Part shown: positions 1 to 11,345 of the stretch, piece after piece
Layout: each line of letters opens with the position of its first letter
Position numbering within the stretch: the stretch's first letter is position 1
Origin: Stomoxys calcitrans
Lineage: Eukaryota > Arthropoda > Insecta > Diptera > Muscidae
Length of the DNA: 64,000 nucleotides
Reading direction: 5' to 3'
Assembly: GCF_963082655.1 (NCBI RefSeq)
Contig: NC_081553.1
Coordinates: 193,009,373 to 193,073,372, forward strand
The notes under the pieces: model-generated
The model's input: the letters and a program-made list of their open reading frames with translations, nothing else
What the model was told of the DNA's origin: nothing
The model's database searches: none
Translations under genes and position numbers: made by a program

Positions 1-229
1 CCCAAAAAGTAATTGCGGATTTTTCATATAGTCGGCGTTGACAAATTTTTTCACAGCTTGTGACTCTGTAATTGCATTCTTTCTTCTGTCAGTTATCAGC
101 TGCTACTTTTAGCTGGCTTTAGAAAAAAAGTGTAAAAAAAGTATATTTGATTAAAGTTCATTCTAAGTTTTATTAAAAATGCATTTACTTTCTTTAAAAA
201 AAAACGCAATTACTTTTTGGGCAACCCAA
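1..229 (+). mobile_element. mariner-type MITE, copy 1 (left end cut by window edge)
   Basis: Non-coding element whose right terminal inverted repeat reads outward as TTGGGTTGCCCAAAAAGTAA. It ends at 229 and is followed by a TA, the target duplication typical of Tc1/mariner elements. The terminus resembles the cecropia/Hsmar1 type of mariner ends (family knowledge). The interior is shared with seven further copies in this window. The left terminus begins before base 1. There is no transposase coding capacity, so it would need an enzyme supplied in trans. Confidence 0.85.
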
Positions 230-231
230 TA

Positions 232-590
232 TAAGGATTCGTTTCGCTTTAGATTGCCCCATTAGTAGTGCAAACTTTTGTGAATATTGATACAATGCCA
301 AAGCTACAAAACTGCATTTCAAACTGCCAGACATGGCATATTTAAATTCTAATCCCATACCATTCCATTGTATGGCCTGGTAAAGCATACAGCTGAGATA
401 TCCAATTAAAGTGTCAGAAATTCACTTTTCAAATGTTACACCAGCAATGTTTTCATCACCAGTCATTAGCAGCAGTTATCTGTTGTAGAAGTTGCAAATG
501 TTTTAATGAGAAATTTCCCTCTACCGCTTAGAAGATGATATTGGCCTAGTCATGCTCATCTAATGAAGCCTAGACATTGTTATGCAATTA
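232..590. other. Low-copy AT-rich DNA, nothing recognised
   Basis: I see no open frame with recognisable content, no tandem structure and no match to the other repeats of the window. Confidence 0.5.
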
Positions 591-803
591 AGCTTGAGGT
601 GGGGTAGAAGTTGGCTTAATTATGGTAAAAATTGTTTCTAATGGCAATAATTACAGGTAATAGGTTCACTAATAGAAATTTTGTAACATTGAACTTCAAA
701 AAAATAAAACAAAAACTTAACCAGAAAATGCTTCATTCCAAATTCAACTGTTTAAAGTTTGTGTCTTAAGTCTTTCGTTTTCTAACTTTGCTGAGTTAAG
801 TTA
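591..803 (+). repeat. Interspersed repeat R, copy a
   Basis: About 210 bp that recurs at 1517-1770 and 4017-4200. Shared landmarks are GGGTAGAAG followed by CTTAATTATGGTAA, then a TTACAGGTAA-type stretch, and the string GTCTTAAGTCTTTCGTTTTC near its right end. It ends where the AGGGTGATTTTT terminus of a Tc1/mariner relic begins. The family is not recognised. Confidence 0.6.
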
Positions 804-1512
804 AGGGTGATTTTTTTTTAAGAGCCACAGGAAAGTTTTTCAAAAAAACATATAAAATTTAGAAAAATTCATGAAATCTTTATCGGAATCATTGAAGCGG
901 GCTTGTCTGTACAGACTTAAGCAAAGAATTGTCTAAAGTAGTTAAATCGCACGAGATCTAGGCGGCCCATTGACCGGTCCCGAACGCGAAATAATATGTT
1001 TACCGAACTCGCCTCACAATATGTCCCATGTTACGCATGCTGTGTGGCATGTGGCACCGTCTTGATGAAACCACATATCTGCAAGTCAAGCTCTTGCATT
1101 TTGGGCAAAAACAAAATTTGGGTAACTTCTCGCTTACCATTCATAGAAGAAGTACGCTCCAATGATGCCACCAGCCCACAAACCGCACCAAAGTGTGACT
1201 TTTTCTGGATGCATTGGTATCTCTTGCAATGCTTCAGGCTGTACTTCACTCCAAAATCGACAATTCTGCTTATCTACATAGCCATTGAGCCAAAAAAAAG
1301 CTTCGTAGTTACAGTGGGAGAAGCTCGCGGTGAACTTTCTTAACAGAGCACGCATTTTGATTAAAAAAAATTCAATAATTTTCCAGCGTTATTCGTTTGT
1401 AAGACGATTCTTGGTTAAATTATAGACCAAACTGAAGATGTTTGACAGTGAAACGTAAGTGAGTTGTTAAAATCAATTTTGCCACAAAGATAATAGCTAA
1501 AAATCACCCTTT
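804..1512 (-). pseudogene. Decayed Tc1/mariner-superfamily transposon relic
   Basis: The block runs from an AGGGTGATTTTTTTTTAAGA terminus to an inverted TAAAAATCACCCTT end, so both termini are recognisable. On the minus strand the interior encodes transposase pieces in different frames. One piece contains FFWLNGYVDKQN, SEVQPEALQEIPMHPEKVT and WCGLWAGGIIGAYFF. After a frame change comes NGKREVTQILFLPKMQELDL, then remnants of the region that precedes the second catalytic aspartate. The FWLNGY...MHPEK...WCGL block is the part of Tc1/mariner transposases just after the first catalytic Asp. The N-terminal helix-turn-helix region and the C-terminal catalytic residue are missing or unreadable. It shares termini and protein family with the fold-back element at 43724-44330. 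It is certainly non-functional. Confidence 0.8.
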
Positions 1513-1516
1513 TTAT

Positions 1517-1770
1517 GTAATTAAGCGTAATAAGGGGTAGAAGTGGTCTTAATTATGGTAACAATTTCTTCTAATATCAATAATTACAGGTAAAAGGTTC
1601 ATTAAAAGAAATTTCGTGGCATTGAACTTCAAAAAATTAAATAAAAAATTAACCCAGCGAATGCATCATTCCAAGTTCAACTGTTTAAAGTTTGTGTCTT
1701 AAGTCTTTCGTTTTCTACCTTTTGCTGAGTTAGGTAAATGGTGATGTTCTAAGAGTTGTAAGAAAGTTTT
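1517..1770 (+). repeat. Interspersed repeat R, copy b
   Basis: Second copy of the repeat at 591-803, in the same orientation, beginning right after the mariner relic. It carries the same landmarks, and a diverged ATGGTGATGTTCTAAGAG follows, resembling a second mariner terminus. The mariner relic is therefore sandwiched between two direct copies of R. Confidence 0.6.
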
Positions 1771-1780
1771 TCTAAAAAAA

Positions 1781-3586
1781 AAGTAAAAGCATGCTAAGTT
1801 CGGCCGGGCCGAAACTGGGGAACCCACCACCATGGATTCTATTAAAAATTTTTAAAAATAAATTTAGTTGTAGGGCATAGTTTTATTCTATATACCAAAC
1901 TTCTGTCAAACCAGCAAAAATTAAAGCTTCAACGAACCGAACAAGGATGATCGATTGCCCATGGATTTGCCCATGAACATTCCTCTAAGGAACAGGAGAA
2001 AACTTCTCACATACCAATGAGTGCAGTCCGATTCAAGTTTAAGCTCAATCATAGGGGGGGGCCTCCTTTTTATAGCCGAGTCCGAACGGCGTGCCGCAGT
2101 GCGACAACTCTTTTGTTGAGAAGTTTTACATGGCATAGAACCTCACAAATATTGCCAGCATTAGAAGGGGAAAACCACCGCTGAAAATTTTTTCTGATAG
2201 TCTCGCCAGGATTCGAAACCAGGCGTTTAGCGTCATAGGCGAACATGCTAACCTCTGCGTTACGGTGGCCACCGGTGGTACTTGGGAGCTATATAAGGTT
2301 ATAGACTGATTTTGGCCGTATTTGGAAGTCGTAACAGAACATCGCATACAACATTTCAGCCTAATCGGACAAAAATTGAGGCTTCCAGGGGCTCAAGAGG
2401 TCAAATCGGGAGAACGGTTTACATGGGAGCTATATCAGGTTATAGACCGATTTAGACGGTATTAGGCACAATTGTTGGAAATCATAGCAGAACACTACAT
2501 GCAAAATTTTAGACAAATTGGATAAAAATTGCGGCTTCCAGGGACTCAAGAGGTCAAATCGGGGGAACGGTTCATATGGGAGCTATATCAGGTTAAAGAC
2601 CGATTTCGACCATACTTGGCAAAGTTGTTGGAAGTCACAACAGAACACCACCTGCAAAATTTCAGCCAAATCGGACAAAAATTGTGGCTTCCAGGGGCTC
2701 AAGAAGTCAAATCGGGAGATCGATTTATATGGGAGCTATATCGGGTTATAAACCGATTTAGATCGTACTTGATACTGTTGTTGGAAGTCATAACAAAACA
2801 CTACATGCGAAATTTTAGCCAAATTCGATAAAAATTGCGGCTTCCAGAGGCTCAAGAACACCACATGCAAGATTTCAGCCAAATTGGACAAAAATTGCGA
2901 CTTCCAGGGGCTCAAGAAGTCAAATCGGGAGATCAGTTTATATGGGAGCTATATCAGGTGGTGAACCGATTTGCATCCTACTTGGCACAGTTGTTGGAAG
3001 TCTAAACAGAACATCACATGCGGAATTTTAGCCACATCGGACAAAAATTGTGACTTCCAGGGGCTCAAGAAGTCAAATCGGGAGATCGGTTTATATGGGA
3101 GCTATATCTGGTTATAGACCGATTTGGACCGTACTTGATACTGTTGTTGGAAGTCATAACAAAACACTACATGCGAAATTTTAGCCAAATTCGATAAAAA
3201 TTGCGGCTTCCAGAGGCTCAAGAACACCACATGCAAGATTTCAGCCAAATTGGACAAAAATTGCGACTTCCAGGGGCTCAAGAAGTCAAATCGGGAGATC
3301 GGTTTATATGGGAGCTATATCTTAATCTGATCTGACATAGCCCATTTGCATTCCCCAACGACCTACATCAATATTAAGTATCTGTACAAAATTTCAAGCG
3401 ACTAGCTTAACGCGTTCAACCGCTATCGTAATTTCGACGACGGACGGTTGGACATGGCTTGATCGAATCAGAATATCGAGACGATTCAGATGCTTTATGG
3501 GGTCCCAGATCAATATTTTCGGGTGTTACAAACGGAATGACTAGATTAGTATGCACCAATCCTATGGTGGTGAGTATAAAAATGCC
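1781..3586 (+). repeat. 153-bp-module composite element A
   Basis: The head is AAGTAAAAGCATGCTAAG followed by the near-palindrome TTCGGCCGGGCCGAA (about 1799-1813). The body contains tandem modules at about 2280-3330, each with GGAGATCGGTTTATATGGGA, then AGCTATATCAGGTTATAGAC, then CCAAATCGGACAAAAATTG. The tail (about 3330-3586) has CCCCAACGACCTACATC, a sequence akin to GGACATGGCTTGATCGA, and CCTATGGTGGTGAGTATAAA. The same head-body-tail order recurs across the window. It does not encode a recognisable protein. A SINE interrupts it. Confidence 0.75.
1966..2270 (-). mobile_element. tRNA-derived SINE, copy 1
   Basis: In minus orientation the head reads GGCCACCGTAACGCAGAGG with a B-box-like GGTTTCGAATCC (one extra T relative to the other copies). 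The body includes CTATAAAAAGGAGG and the tail includes AATGTTCATGGGCAAA. It lies between the head and the module array of a 153-bp element. Confidence 0.8.
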
Positions 3587-4016
3587 TCAATTTGGTTTCA
3601 CTTATCCGAAATTTGTAGTTTAGCGAAATGCGGATAAGTGAAATTAGTTTTCAGTTAAGCGATATACGCATGAGTGCAAGCGAGTTTTCACGTCAAGGTA
3701 CATAACTTGAGTTTTAAAAGAACAATGCTGAGTACAACTCTTTATAGTCATATAGAGACAATCATTAGCGATATGTTAAGTGAGTTTTTCCAAGTCCTGA
3801 GAGATTCCCATATAAATAACTTTTTAACTTATATGACTTCAGTTTCACATTAAAAAGGGAATTTGGAGTGTAAAGAACTTTTACAGTTTAACAAAATTTT
3901 TAGTTAAGCGAAAAAAAATTATTAATACCAAAAATTAATAATTTTTTCCACCAAGTTTCACTTAAGCGCAATTTTGCACTAAAGCGTATTACAGTTATGC
4001 GGTGTCGACTGTAAAT
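3587..4016. other. AT-rich patch with TTAAGCG motifs, possible pogo-like MITE
   Basis: The sequence has repeated TTAAGCG/CACTTAAGCG words and a perfect 13-bp stem (TTTCACTTATCCG at 3596-3608 with its complement at 3631-3643, 22-nt loop). The right end, read inward, is CAGTCGACACCGCATAACTG preceded by TA. Pogo/Tigger-type elements begin with CAG and duplicate TA (family knowledge), so such an origin is possible. No transposase coding sequence is present and the left terminus is unclear. Confidence 0.3.
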
Positions 4017-4200
4017 CTAATTAAGCGTGACGTGAGCTAGAAGAGGGCTTAATTATAGTAATAATTTTTTCTAATATCAATAATTGCAGGTAATAGATTC
4101 ACAAACAAAAATTCCAAATTAAAAAGTTTAAAGTTCGTGTCTTAAGTCTTTCGTTTTCTTCCTCTGCTGAGTTAAGTATTTTTTTGCCTTAAGATTTTTT
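4017..4200 (+). repeat. Interspersed repeat R, copy c
   Basis: Third copy of the repeat at 591-803, with GTCTTAAGTCTTTCGTTTTC and CTGCTGAGTTAAG conserved but about 30 bp shorter inside. No mariner sequence is attached. Confidence 0.55.
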
Positions 4201-4321
4201 TTAAATAGGTTGCATTGAATATAAACTGCCTGTCTGCGGTTCTTGTGTTTATTCGGGCCTTGACATTTAAAACGAATTCGAAATCTTCCCTTTATAAAAG
4301 TTTGCCCTTCTAAGGATCTGA

Positions 4322-4797
4322 ATTTTTATACCCACCACCATAGGTTGGGGGTTTACTAATTTCGTCATTCTGTTTGTAACTCCTTGAAATATTCGAATAA
4401 GACCCTATAAAGTATATATATTCTTGATCGTCATGATATTTTAAGTCGATCTAGCCATATCCGTCCGTTAGTCGGTCTGTTGAAATCATGATAGCGGTCG
4501 AACGCGTAAAGTTAGCCGCTGGAAATTTTGTACAGATATTGACCGATTTGGCTGAAATTTTGCATGTAGTGTTCTGCTAAGACTTCCAACAATTAGGCTA
4601 AGTTCCGTGGGAACTAATCTCACGATTTCATCACTTGATCCGCTGGAAGGTAAAATTTCCATACGATTTGGCTGAAATTGAGCATGTGGTGTTATGTTAA
4701 GTCTGTGTCAACAGCTGTGCCAAGAACTGCCCAAATCGGTCTACAACCTGATATAGCTCCCATATAAACCGATCTCCCGATTTGACTTCTTGGGCCC
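4322..4797 (-). repeat. 153-bp-module element B, cut by the 11-bp satellite
   Basis: Minus-orientation copy beginning with the tail motif TATACCCACCACCATAGG and continuing through GTCGATCTAGCC and GCTCCCATATAAACCGATCT. It stops at CCCGATTTGACTTCTTGGGC, where the 11-bp satellite takes over. Confidence 0.7.
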
Positions 4798-4804
4798 TTA
4801 CAAG

Positions 4805-7091
4805 CCTATTCTAATCCTATCCTTATTCTATCCTTATCCTATCCTTATCCTATCCTTATCCTATCCTTATCCTATCCTTATCCTATCCTTATCCTATCCT
4901 TATTCTATCCTTATCCTATCCTTATCCTATCCTTATCCTATCCTTATCCTATCCTTATCCTATCCTTATCCTATCCTTATCCTATCCTTATCCTATCCTT
5001 ATCCTATCCTTATCCTATCCTTATCCTATCCTTATCCTATCCTTATCCTATCCTTATTCTATCCTTATCCTATCCTTATCCTATCCTTATCCTATCCTTA
5101 TCCTATCCTTATCCTATCCTTATCCTATCCTTATCCTATCCTTATCCTATCCTTATCCTATCCTTATCCTATCCTTATCCTATCCTTATCCTATCCTTAT
5201 CCTATCCTTATCCTATCCTTATCCTATCCTTATCCTATCCTTATCCTATCCTTATCCTATCCTTATCCTATCCTTATCCTATCCTTATCCTATCCTTATC
5301 CTATCCTTATCCTATCCTTATCCTATCCTTATCCTATCCTTATCCTATCCTTATCCTATCCTTATCCTATCCTTATCCTATCCTTATCCTATCCTTATCC
5401 TATCCTTATCCTATCCTTATCCTATCCTTATCCTATCCTTATCCTATCCTTATCCTATCCTTATCCTATCCTTATCCTATCCTTATCCTATCCTTATCCT
5501 ATCCTTATCCTATCCTTATCCTATCCTTATCCTATCCTTATCCTATCCTTATCCTATCCTTATCCTATCCTTATCCTATCCTTATCCTATCCTTATCCTA
5601 TCCTTATCCTATCCTTATCCTATCCTTATCCTATCCTTATCCTATCCTTATCCTATCCTTATCCTATCCTTATCCTATCCTTATCCTATCCTTATCCTAT
5701 CCTTATCCTATCCTTATCCTATCCTTATCCTATCCTTATCCTATCCTTATCCTATCCTTATCCTATCCTTATCCTATCCTTATCCTATCCTTATCCTATC
5801 CTTATCCTATCCTTATCCTATCCTTATCCTATCCTTATCCTATCCTTATCCTATCCTTATCCTATCCTTATCCTATCCTTATCCTATCCTTATCCTATCC
5901 TTATCCTATCCTTATCCTATCCTTATCCTATCCTTATCCTATCCTTATCCTATCCTTATCCTATCCTTATCCTATCCTTATCCTATCCTTATCCTATCCT
6001 TATCCTATCCTTATCCTATCCTTATCCTATCCTTATCCTATCCTTATCCTATCCTTATCCTATCCTTATCCTATCCTTATCCTATCCTTATCCTATCCTT
6101 ATCCTATCCTTATCCTATCCTTATCCTATCCTTATTCTATCCTTATTCTATCCTTATCCTATCCTTATCCTATCCTTATCCTATCCTTATCCTATCCTTA
6201 TCCTATCCTTATCCTATCCTTATCCTATCCTTATCCTATCCTTATCCTATCCTTATCCTATCCTTATCCTATCCTTATCCTATCCTTATCCTATCCTTAT
6301 CCTATCCTTATCCTATCCTTATCCTATCCTTATCCTATCCTTATCCTATCCTTATCCTATCCTTATCCTATCCTTATCCTATCCTTATCCTATCCTTATC
6401 CTATCCTTATCCTATCCTTATCCTATCCTTATCCTACCCTTATCCTATTCTTATCCTATCCTTATCCTGTCCTTATCCTATCCATATCCTATCCTTATCC
6501 TATCCTTATCCTATCCTTATCCTATCCTTATCCTATTCTTATCCTATCCTTATCCTATCCTTATCCTATCCTTATCCTATCCTTATCCTATCCTTATCCT
6601 ATCCTTATCCTATCCTTATCCTATTCTTATCCTATCCTTATCCTATCCTTATCCTATCCTTATCCTATCCTTATCCTATCCTTATCCTATCCTTATCCTA
6701 TCCTTATCCTATCCTTATCCTATCCTTATCCTATCCTTATCCTATCCTTATCCTATCCTTATCCTATCCTTATCCTATCCTTATCCTATCCTTATCCTAT
6801 CCTTATCTTATCCTTATCCTATCCTTATCCTATCCTTATCCTATCCTTATCCTATCCTTATCCTATCCTTATCCTATCCTTATCCTATCCTTATCCTATC
6901 CTTATCCTATCCTTATCCTATCCTTATCCTATCCTTATCCTATCCTTATCCTATCCTTATCCTATCCTTATCCTATCCTTATCCTATCCTTATCCTATCC
7001 TTATCCTATCCTTATCCTACCCTTATCCTATTCTTATCCTATCCTTATCCTGTCCTTATCCTATCCATATCCTATCCTTATCCTATCCTTA
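4805..7091 (+). repeat. 11-bp satellite (CCTTATCCTAT)n, about 208 units
   Basis: Almost perfect tandem array of an 11-bp pyrimidine-rich unit. Since 11 is not a multiple of 3 and the + strand unit has no stop codon, all three + frames stay open. One of them runs 784 codons as a repeating YPYPILILSLS peptide, which is an artefact and not a gene. Variant units include TTATTCTATCC and, near 6431-6490, a linked set (CTACCC, CTATTC, CTGTCC, CCATATCC) that reappears 583 bp later. Confidence 0.97.
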
Positions 7092-7190
7092 CGATGGTTC
7101 GATTCCCGCCAAAAAGCCTTGGTCTTACTTACTTGCCTATGTAAGTCTGTAAAGGACTGCCACTCTTAACTAACCTAACCTAAGCTAGAT
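7092..7190 (+). other. Possible short tRNA-derived remnant beside the satellite
   Basis: Directly after the satellite comes GGTTCGATTCCCGCC, a good RNA polymerase III B box. It is followed by a short unique stretch and CTAACCTAACCTAA. No A box or cloverleaf is readable, because the satellite occupies the upstream side. It may be the 3' part of a SINE. Confidence 0.3.
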
Positions 7191-7794
7191 ATAGCTCCCT
7201 CTTTGTACTTATAGGATTGTTGTAGGGTATTGTACAGTCGGCACCACTCAACTTTTGCCTTTCCTTACTGCTTTAAATTTGCTACCTGGAAAGGTTCATG
7301 ACAATTTTCGCCTGCTCTTTGCTAATTTATTCTCAAAATATCAACCTTACCATAAGAAAATAAACATTATAACGGGTCCTGCTACTTTGCCTTACCACGT
7401 TATGCGTATTTCAATAACCGCAAATTGACAAGTGTTTCTTGGTATCACTCATAACAGTCATTTGAGGCAGCAGCAGAATAAATTCATAAATTCGTAGGAA
7501 AAGAAATTCCGTCAATGTTTATTTTAAAATTCTCGAGGCAACAAAAACTAACAGATCCCTAAGAAAAAGTGTGTCAAATATGACATCATCACAATAATCG
7601 TCACTTTTGTACCCAGTTAGTGAAATGTTGTCATCATCAGCGCAGATAAAAAGCGAGAAATTGCATAATTTAGAATTTGGGCCATCTTGGTTGCACTGCA
7701 CATTGTCACGGCTGTGGCCAAAAATGGCATAAGTCAAAATATTCGTAATGCAAATTTTTGGATGCCATTTGCTAGAGATTGTCCTATTGTCGAA
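7191..7794. other. Low-copy DNA, nothing recognised
   Basis: Only short unconvincing open frames on both strands. No repeat motif of this window was seen. Confidence 0.45.
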
Positions 7795-8785
7795 GCACAA
7801 AAGACATTGACGAAAATGTCAAGAGGTTTACGACTGCACTGGTGGCGTCTTTCGAAGATAGTTGTCCTCCTCGAAAAAGAATATCAGCCCAAGAAAAACT
7901 CTGGATGAGCGGGGAGATTCGCAATATTGGGAAATAGGTCCGCAGACTTTTTAATAGAGCACGTCGTAAAAAAGCGTAACTTTATTGGGATTTGTACTTC
8001 ATGCAGCCCAAGGAATACAAAAAGATTACCAGAGCGGGAAAACATGGAATTTTTTCTGCAAACAGGTCGATAGCGTTAACGCCGCCAAGATAAAAAAGTT
8101 TCTCTCAAAACCCCATGTCCAAACTGAAACAGAGAGGACATGTTGAGGCTTTTGATTAAATCCGTTTTCCACAGGAAACGACGGGACCCAAGGAGACACC
8201 GGAATCTTGGAAAAATTATGTTGATCGAAGGTTTATGCTTACAGAATTTATTGTGAGGGAATCCTTGAGGAGCTTCAAACCATTTAAGTCACCCGGACCT
8301 GATAGAATATTTCCGACGCTACCACAGAAGGAGGCAGACTATCGGGCGCTCCACCTGGCCAATATTTTCACAGCATGCCTAGGACTTGCATATACTCCAA
8401 AAGCCTGGCATCAGGCAAGGGTCCAGCCCAGCAAGGCAAGTTATGCGACACCAAAGCCTTACATCTTTTCTACTCAAAATCATGAAACGTATTGTGGACA
8501 CTATGATGAGGAGTAGGACATCCAACGAACTGCTCAAATACAAACAGCATGCCAACGTCGTACGCACTGGCGGTACGTATAGACATCGAGGGGACTTTTA
8601 ACAATATACGGACCGACACACTGATCCAATCCTTAGACCAGTACCGGCTGGACCCGGTACTTAGGGACAAACCCTATGCTAAGGAACAGGTGGATAAATT
8701 GTGTGTCCCAAGGCAAGGTAATTCCGAGACATCATTAACGCAGCAGCCGCTCGCTTTATACCAGTCGGTCGAATACCCCAAGTGC
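7795..8785 (+). pseudogene. LOA-like non-LTR retrotransposon fragment (EN-RT linker to RT)
   Basis: Conceptual translation with several frame breaks gives the linker between endonuclease and reverse transcriptase (KRFTTALVASFEDSCPPRK, then RRLFNRARRK). It is followed by the RT start VRESLRSFKPFKSPGPDR (8253-8306), a GLAYTPKAWHQARV block and a SLTSFLLKIMKR block (8449-8475 region). The last piece is AVRIDIEGTFNNIRTDTLIQ around 8567-8626. The SPGPDxI, PKAWxxxRV and DIEGxFNN motifs are RT fingers/palm motifs typical of LOA/Jockey-group LINEs. Stops and frameshifts are frequent and the YxDD box is not readable. The fragment joins abruptly to a different LINE at about 8785. The clade name is my best reading; R1 is the alternative. 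Confidence 0.7.
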
Positions 8786-9000
8786 GGCCCAATTTCCCGG
8801 CGCAGGCTGTGGTACTCGCAGACGACAGTGATGAGATTCGTTGTACGGACCCCACTAACCACAGAATCAGCGAGCTGAATCTGGAAATAAACAGGGCAGT
8901 CAACGAACATAGGCGGAATTTGTGGCTGGAACACTTGGAGCAATGTAACTTAGGCACCGGTTTAGGCAAGCTGTGGTCTACTGTTAAGTCACTCTCGAAC

Positions 9001-9360
9001 CCCGTGACTGATCCGAAGAGATGCGCCAGGTTGTTCAACCGTTAATTTATTGAGCAACTTGAGGGTGACAGCGCAAGGAGGAGAGCCATTCGCCGTATCC
9101 GTGGTCTCCGAGCCAAAGGACAGCCATAAAAATTTACTGCGGGCGTAGCTACGAATGTCATCCGTGGTGCCAAATCATCAACCGTGACTGATCCGAAGAG
9201 ATGCGCCAGGTTGTTCAACCGTTAATTTATTGTGCATACCGAGAGTGACAGGGCAAGGAGGAGAGCCATTCGTGGTATTCGTAGTCTCCGAGCCGATGGA
9301 TTGCCATCACAATTTACCTTGGGCGAAGTTATGAAAGTCATCCGTGGCGCCAAACCATCT
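9001..9360 (+). repeat. 180-bp tandem duplication inside the Jockey-like relic
   Basis: CGTGACTGATCCGAAGAGAT followed by GCGCCAGGTTGTTC begins at 9003 and again at 9183. The copies have since diverged (for example, GAGCAACTTGAGGG versus GTGCATACCGAGAG). Confidence 0.8.
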
Positions 9361-10164
9361 AAGGATTTGGGCCCCCGAAGGAATCTCTACATTGATGCTG
9401 AAGAATCTGGATTTACCTGGAGTTGAGTACCTTACTATGGTCCTCAATTTGTCTCTTCCGATGCCCCGCTACTGCAGCCTGAAAAGGACCCGAGTTTGGG
9501 GGAGTCGAACAGACCGATCTGCCTTCTCTCACCAGTAGCAAAGACTTGAGGTGCTTGAGGCATTACTCCTCCCGAGCCTCGTAGGAGAATTTCCATTCGC
9601 GGAGCATCAACATGGATTCTGAAGACTGCATAACACAACAACTGCTTTGCATGCCATCACCGCACACATTTGCCATGGTTTCAATCAGCCCAAACCATGT
9701 GATAGGACGGTCCTCGTGGCACTAGACCTATCGATGGCATTCGACACGGTCAGCCATGCCAAACTGTTTGAGGACTATATGTCCCTCCAGCCAGGCCTGA
9801 AACGCAGGGTCGCGAATTATCATTCGTGGAATTTAGGGATAAAACGTCAAAGCACCGTAGAGTGAAACAGGGAGTTCCTCAAGGCTGGATGATATCTCCG
9901 GCACTGTTTAACCATTACCTTTCCTCCATTCTACCCCCTCCAAATGGCATAGAAATCCTATTATATGCGGACGATTGAACGATCATGGCATCAGGCCCCT
10001 CTCCCCCAACTGTTGACATCTGCGATAGGTTGAACGTCTACCTCAACCAACTTGTCTCATATTTCGCTGCAAGAAATCTGAAGATCTCTGCCTTCAAATC
10101 TTCAGCCACATTTTTTCACTAAAAATACGCGTGAGGTGAATATTGAGTTGATTGTGATGATCGA

Positions 10165-10478
10165 GGCCACCGTAGCGCAGAGGTTAGCATGTCCGCCAAT
10201 GACGCTGAACGCCTGGGTTCGAATCCTGGCGAGACCATTAGAAAAAATTTTCAACGGTGGTTTTCCCTCCTAATGCTGGCAGCATTTGTGAGGTAATATG
10301 CCATGTAAAACTTCTCTCCAAAGAGGTGTCGCACTGCGGCACGCCGTTCGGACTCGGCTATAAAAAGGAGGCCACTTATCATTGAGCTTAAACTTGAATC
10401 GGACAGCACTCATTGGGGTATGTGAGAAGTTTGCCCCTGTTCCTTAGTGGAATGTTCATGGGCAAAATTTGCATTTTT
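10165..10478 (+). mobile_element. tRNA-derived SINE, copy 2, with 12-bp target duplication
   Basis: The head is GGCCACCGTAGCGCAGAGG (A-box region) and GGTTCGAATCC (B box), then a body with CTATAAAAAGGAGG and a tail GTTCATGGGCAAAATTTGC. It is bounded by a direct repeat TGTGATGATCGA at 10153-10164 and 10479-10490, the signature of LINE-driven target-primed insertion. The host sequence is the Jockey-like relic, so the SINE is the younger of the two. Confidence 0.93.
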
Positions 10479-11089
10479 TGTGATGATCGAAGAAGAAATG
10501 ATTCTGACCCTCAAGTGTCCAAAAATACTTGGCGTCACATTTGACAGCTCTTACACATTCTCCCCACATGCCACAGCAATTTGCGATAAAATCAAAAGTA
10601 GAAACATGGTCCTTAAGTCACTTTCCGGCAGCACTTGGGGTGGTCCTGGGACCGCCTCCCATTACACCTGAAGAAATTGACCTCCTCCGCAAACCAGAGT
10701 AGTTCTGGCTCAATTACCTTCCGGCAGATGCAGCCGCCTCAACTCCTACACAGCAAGCATTGATGCCGACGTGCAAGATGTATGTCCCAAATGTAATCAG
10801 GGACCACACGATACACGTCATCTGTTTGACTGTCCAACCAGACCCACTCGACTTAGACCCAGACCCCCATGGACGCACCCCATGCAAGTCGCATAGTTCG
10901 TGGCTCTTGACACTCAACAGAATCAAGCAGACGAAAGATAGAACACAACAAACTGCTACAACAACAACATCCAAATCCAGCCTAATCCCGTGCCTACGAC
11001 CCAAGACCAACATTCATGCAAAATTTCATAATTCTAGCTTTAGCCGTTGGGGCTGGGCGATGATCAGTCACGCAACTCTTTTATATACA

Positions 11090-11345
11090 TACAATAGATT
11101 AAGCCAGCTGAGGAACAACGAGGCAGTAGGAGCTGATAGGTTGCCATATGAATATGTTTAAGAATGGAGGCAACACGCTATCTGTAAGGCATACCCCATA
11201 ATTGGAACTTCACAAGAAAAGCAGCAAGGCAACAGTTGCCCACTACAAGGCATTAAATCTTCTCCCCATCGCTTTTAAGATGCTTTCATGCGTAATGTGT
11301 GAGGGTTTAAAATCTAAAATCAGTGAGATAATTGGGTATAACTTT
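11090..11345 (+). pseudogene. RTE-like LINE relic (RT segment)
   Basis: LRNNEAVGADRLPYEYV (11112-11158) and later pieces corresponding to LLPIAFKMLS and CEGLKSKISEI match, with decay, the better-preserved RTE-like copies at 51624-51920 (QLKNNKAAGADGLPAELF, ISFLPIAYKILSSVLCEGLK). It is short, frameshifted and truncated at both ends. Confidence 0.65.

Larger units (their letters stand above)
8790..11030 (+). pseudogene. Jockey-like non-LTR retrotransposon, decayed, split by a SINE
   Basis: The reading starts inside ORF2 with TDPTNHRISELNLEINRAVN and WLEHLEQCNLGTGLGKLW (8840-8985). It continues through FTLGEVMKVIRGAKPSKDLG (9320 region), then HAITAHICHGFNQPKPCDRT and VLVALDLSMAFDTVSHAKLF (9650-9770), a KQGVPQG motif near 9868, and LLYADD with a stop after it at 9961-9978. 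After the SINE at 10165-10478 the frame resumes as LKCPKILGVTFDSSYTFSPH (10510-10569) and ends in a Cys/His-containing tail near 10760-10900. The 3' end carries CAACAACAACA-type sequence. Multiple stops make it dead. A 180-bp tandem duplication lies at 9001-9360. Confidence 0.8.

Noticed and set aside
4790..7144. 784-codon open frame encoding a YPYPILILSLS repeat
   Set aside because: It is the translation of the 11-bp satellite; the unit has no stop in any + frame, so any length of array is open.
7160..7190. Telomeric repeat (CCTAA)n
   Set aside because: Only about two to three copies of CTAAC; too short and not at a chromosome end as far as the window shows.
10165..10240. Functional tRNA gene at the SINE heads
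   Set aside because: A- and B-box-like motifs are present, but the cloverleaf is imperfect and the sequence continues into a shared 300-bp SINE body with a target duplication.
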